Part shown: positions 6,548 to 7,882 of the stretch, in pieces
Layout: every line of letters starts with the position of its first letter
Numbering within the stretch: the first letter of the stretch is position 1
Assembly: GCA_002316295.1 (NCBI GenBank)
Contig: DCDF01000087.1
Span: 1 to 7,882, forward strand
DNA: 7,882 nt
Direction of reading: 5' to 3'
Origin: Syntrophaceae bacterium UBA1062
Lineage (GTDB): Bacteria > Desulfobacterota > Desulfomonilia > UBA1062
Program-made: the position numbers and the translations under genes
Notes under the pieces: generated by a model
Databases searched by the model: none
The model's input: the letters and a program-made list of their open reading frames with translations, nothing else
What the model was told of the DNA's origin: nothing

Positions 6548-6913
6548 TCACGCCCTCTCGTCCCTCGCCAGCTTGTCTCTCATCTTCTCCAGGAGATCGT
6601 AGAGATACTCCATGGTCTCCCTGCAGGGCTGTTTTTTCTTCAGAATCCAGCGCCGGTGCTCGAAGAACAGACGGGCTCTCATTTCGGAAAGAGTCCGGCA
6701 CTGCATGACATCGGGCACCGGTGTGCAGCGGTTGAACGAGCCGGCGCGGGAGTAGCCGTCAAAGGTGAGCGAAAAGAGCGCGATCTCGTGCCACGGCGCT
6801 CCCTTGAGCGGTATGTCTTCTATTCTGAGGTCCGAGTTGGAGATATATTCGGGCAGGAGGCCGCCTTTTGCCTTTTTCTTCGTTCTCCAGAGATATTTTC
6901 TTCCGAGCTTCAT
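6548..6913 (-). CDS. Small hypothetical protein, coupled to the DUF218 gene
   Basis: I do not recognise this 121-aa protein. The N-terminus is strongly basic (MKLGRKYLWRTKKKAKGG, 1-18) and the C-terminal 45 residues look helical and charged (RRWILKKKQP, then METM-like helix segments to KLARDERA). Between them lies a stretch with conserved-looking aromatic and Gly residues (APWHEIALFSLTFDGY, 39-54) and two of its three cysteines (C63, C72). There is no signal peptide or membrane segment. Its ATG overlaps the stop of the DUF218 gene as ATGA (6910-6913), and AGGAAG lies about five bases upstream, so translational coupling is likely. Coding status rests on the overlap, ribosome site and plausible composition. 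An acidic or nucleic-acid partner would suit the charge, but that is only inference. Confidence 0.65.
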   Translation of the reverse strand: MKLGRKYLWRTKKKAKGGLLPEYISNSDLRIEDIPLKGAPWHEIALFSLTFDGYSRAGSFNRCTPVPDVMQCRTLSEMRARLFFEHRRWILKKKQPCRETMEYLYDLLEKMRDKLARDERA

Positions 6914-7806
6914 GGTCTTCCTGGGGGTACCGCACCGCCGGCATGTCTTACCGCGGCGCGTGCAGGGCGCCGGTGCGCCGCGGTCGGTGAATTCAGGCCC
7001 GCAAGGGGGATGTCCTCCCGCTTCCCGGGCTCCCTCGGCCGGAACTTGCCGGTGAAATACGCATGGACCATGCCCAGCATCTCGTGGATCACGATCTCGC
7101 AGTTGCGGATCTTCTCAGAGCGGGGGAAAAACGACTTGAGGCTCATGTATTCATGATCGATGACAAGATGTCCGACCGGTGCTGCAAGCGGCTGCATGCC
7201 CTGCGCCCTGAAAAGCGCCATGGATCTGGGCATGTGATATGCCGAGGTCACCAGGATGAAGTGCCGCCTCCCCACGATGGGCCCGATGAGCCGAGCCTCC
7301 TCGGCCGTATCTTTCGACGCGTCCTCCAGGACGATGTCCTCCCGGTCTACTCCCAGATCGCAGGCCAGCTCGGCCATGAGGGATGCGCCTGCCTTCGGGT
7401 CGAAGAAACTCCCTCCGGACACGAGCAGCCTGGAGCCGGGAAGATTCCGGTGGATTCGAATTCCCTCGACGAGACGCACCTGGGTTTCCTGAAGGAGCTG
7501 GCTGGTGACGGGCAGATTTCCATCCGAGACATGTCCGCCCGCCAGAACGACCACCCACCGGATGCCCTCTTTTCGCGCCGCCTCGATATCGAGGGGCGGA
7601 TACCGGCGCTCGAGGCCTGCGAGCGCCGCATCGAAGAGGACTCCATATCCCATTGCCACCAGCATGAGAACTCCGGCCGTGAGCACAACCCGCGCGGCGC
7701 GCTTTCGCCCGCTGAACCAGAGCAGAACGAGCCCGATCGCCAGAATGCCGGCCGTAAGGGTCAGCGGCATGAAGAATCCGCTTATGATTTTCTTGAGCAC
7801 AAACAT
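6910..7806 (-). CDS. YdcF/ElyC/SanA-type DUF218 membrane protein
   Basis: The 298-aa protein starts with two hydrophobic segments (about residues 11-31 and 39-57) joined by a basic loop (GRKRAAR, 33-39), then a DUF218 domain at about 84-250. Family marks are VVVLAGG (85-91), LLVSGG (127-132), EDASKDTAEEA (161-171) and LVTSAYHMPRS (185-195). Relatives such as ElyC and SanA act in envelope integrity and peptidoglycan or enterobacterial common antigen metabolism; the chemistry is not established. The topology predicted is two membrane spans with the domain on the cell-envelope side. The C-terminal 45 residues (from about 254) are Pro/Arg/Ala-rich and look disordered. The start is the weakest part: no strong Shine-Dalgarno precedes this ATG, and M13 is an alternative. 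It overlaps the next gene by 4 bp. Confidence 0.86.
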   Translation of the reverse strand: MFVLKKIISGFFMPLTLTAGILAIGLVLLWFSGRKRAARVVLTAGVLMLVAMGYGVLFDAALAGLERRYPPLDIEAARKEGIRWVVVLAGGHVSDGNLPVTSQLLQETQVRLVEGIRIHRNLPGSRLLVSGGSFFDPKAGASLMAELACDLGVDREDIVLEDASKDTAEEARLIGPIVGRRHFILVTSAYHMPRSMALFRAQGMQPLAAPVGHLVIDHEYMSLKSFFPRSEKIRNCEIVIHEMLGMVHAYFTGKFRPREPGKREDIPLAGLNSPTAAHRRPARAAVRHAGGAVPPGRP

Positions 7807-7829
7807 GGGCTTTATCTCAAAACATCATT

Positions 7830-7882
7830 TCAGCCCGGCCTGAACGCTGCGTTGGCCAAGTGGTTCAGTCGCTCTGCGACCG
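7830..7882 (-). CDS. Possible C-terminal fragment of an upstream gene
   Basis: At the right edge one minus-strand frame is open from the window end to a TGA at 7830-7832 and reads VAERLNHLANAAFRPG. A second frame is also open to a TGA at 7825-7827 and reads less like protein. If the first is real, the gene ends 23 bp before the DUF218 start, which would fit an operon and excuse the missing promoter there. Fifty bases are too few to decide. Confidence 0.22.
   Translation of the reverse strand, partial: VAERLNHLANAAFRPG

Noticed and set aside
7846..7882. tRNA-like look of the last bases (GGCCAAGTGGTTCAGTCGC)
   Set aside because: It loosely recalls a D-arm, but no acceptor, anticodon or T-arm can be seen before the window ends, so a tRNA call is not supported.

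Overview
The window reads as a compact stretch of a moderately GC-rich Gram-negative chromosome. A lipobox protein, a nucleotide-sugar dehydrogenase and an envelope-type DUF218/YdcF protein point to a cell with an outer envelope and surface polysaccharide. The mix of bacterioferritin, a Cys-rich DUF3795 protein and an unusual barrel-only pyruvate kinase relative suggests an anaerobe of the deltaproteobacterial (Desulfobacterota) kind. That placement is a guess from gene content and cannot be proven from 7.9 kb.

All credible genes lie on the minus strand, so they are transcribed from right to left. From the right edge: a possible C-terminal scrap of an upstream gene (7830-7882); a two-TM YdcF/DUF218 protein (6910-7806) overlapping by 4 bp a small unrecognised protein (6548-6913); a GNAT acetyltransferase (6055-6516); a promoter-like region and a leader of about 130 nt; a long nucleotide-sugar dehydrogenase (4176-5882); a good sigma70-like promoter directly before a GTG-started pyruvate-kinase-like gene (3087-4091); a lipoprotein (2270 to about 3025); a DUF3795 protein (1855-2193); a 180-bp spacer packed with GGGA/TCCC palindromes that looks REP-like; a patatin-like lipase (601-1674); and a bacterioferritin gene that runs off the left edge (1-445).

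The genes do not form one obvious pathway. YdcF, the small protein and the acetyltransferase look like one transcription unit. The dehydrogenase has its own promoter-like region and probably makes a uronic-acid-type sugar nucleotide for surface polysaccharide. The pyk-like gene has its own promoter and may read through into the lipoprotein gene. The remaining genes look like independent or loosely linked housekeeping and accessory functions. No tRNA, rRNA, CRISPR array, transposase or phage gene is visible, and no intergenic gap exceeds 300 bases.

I found no convincing undescribed multi-gene system. The best leads are the barrel-only pyruvate kinase with an altered DxKG loop, the dehydrogenase lacking the usual acidic NAD-binding residue, and the palindrome chain upstream of the patatin gene.
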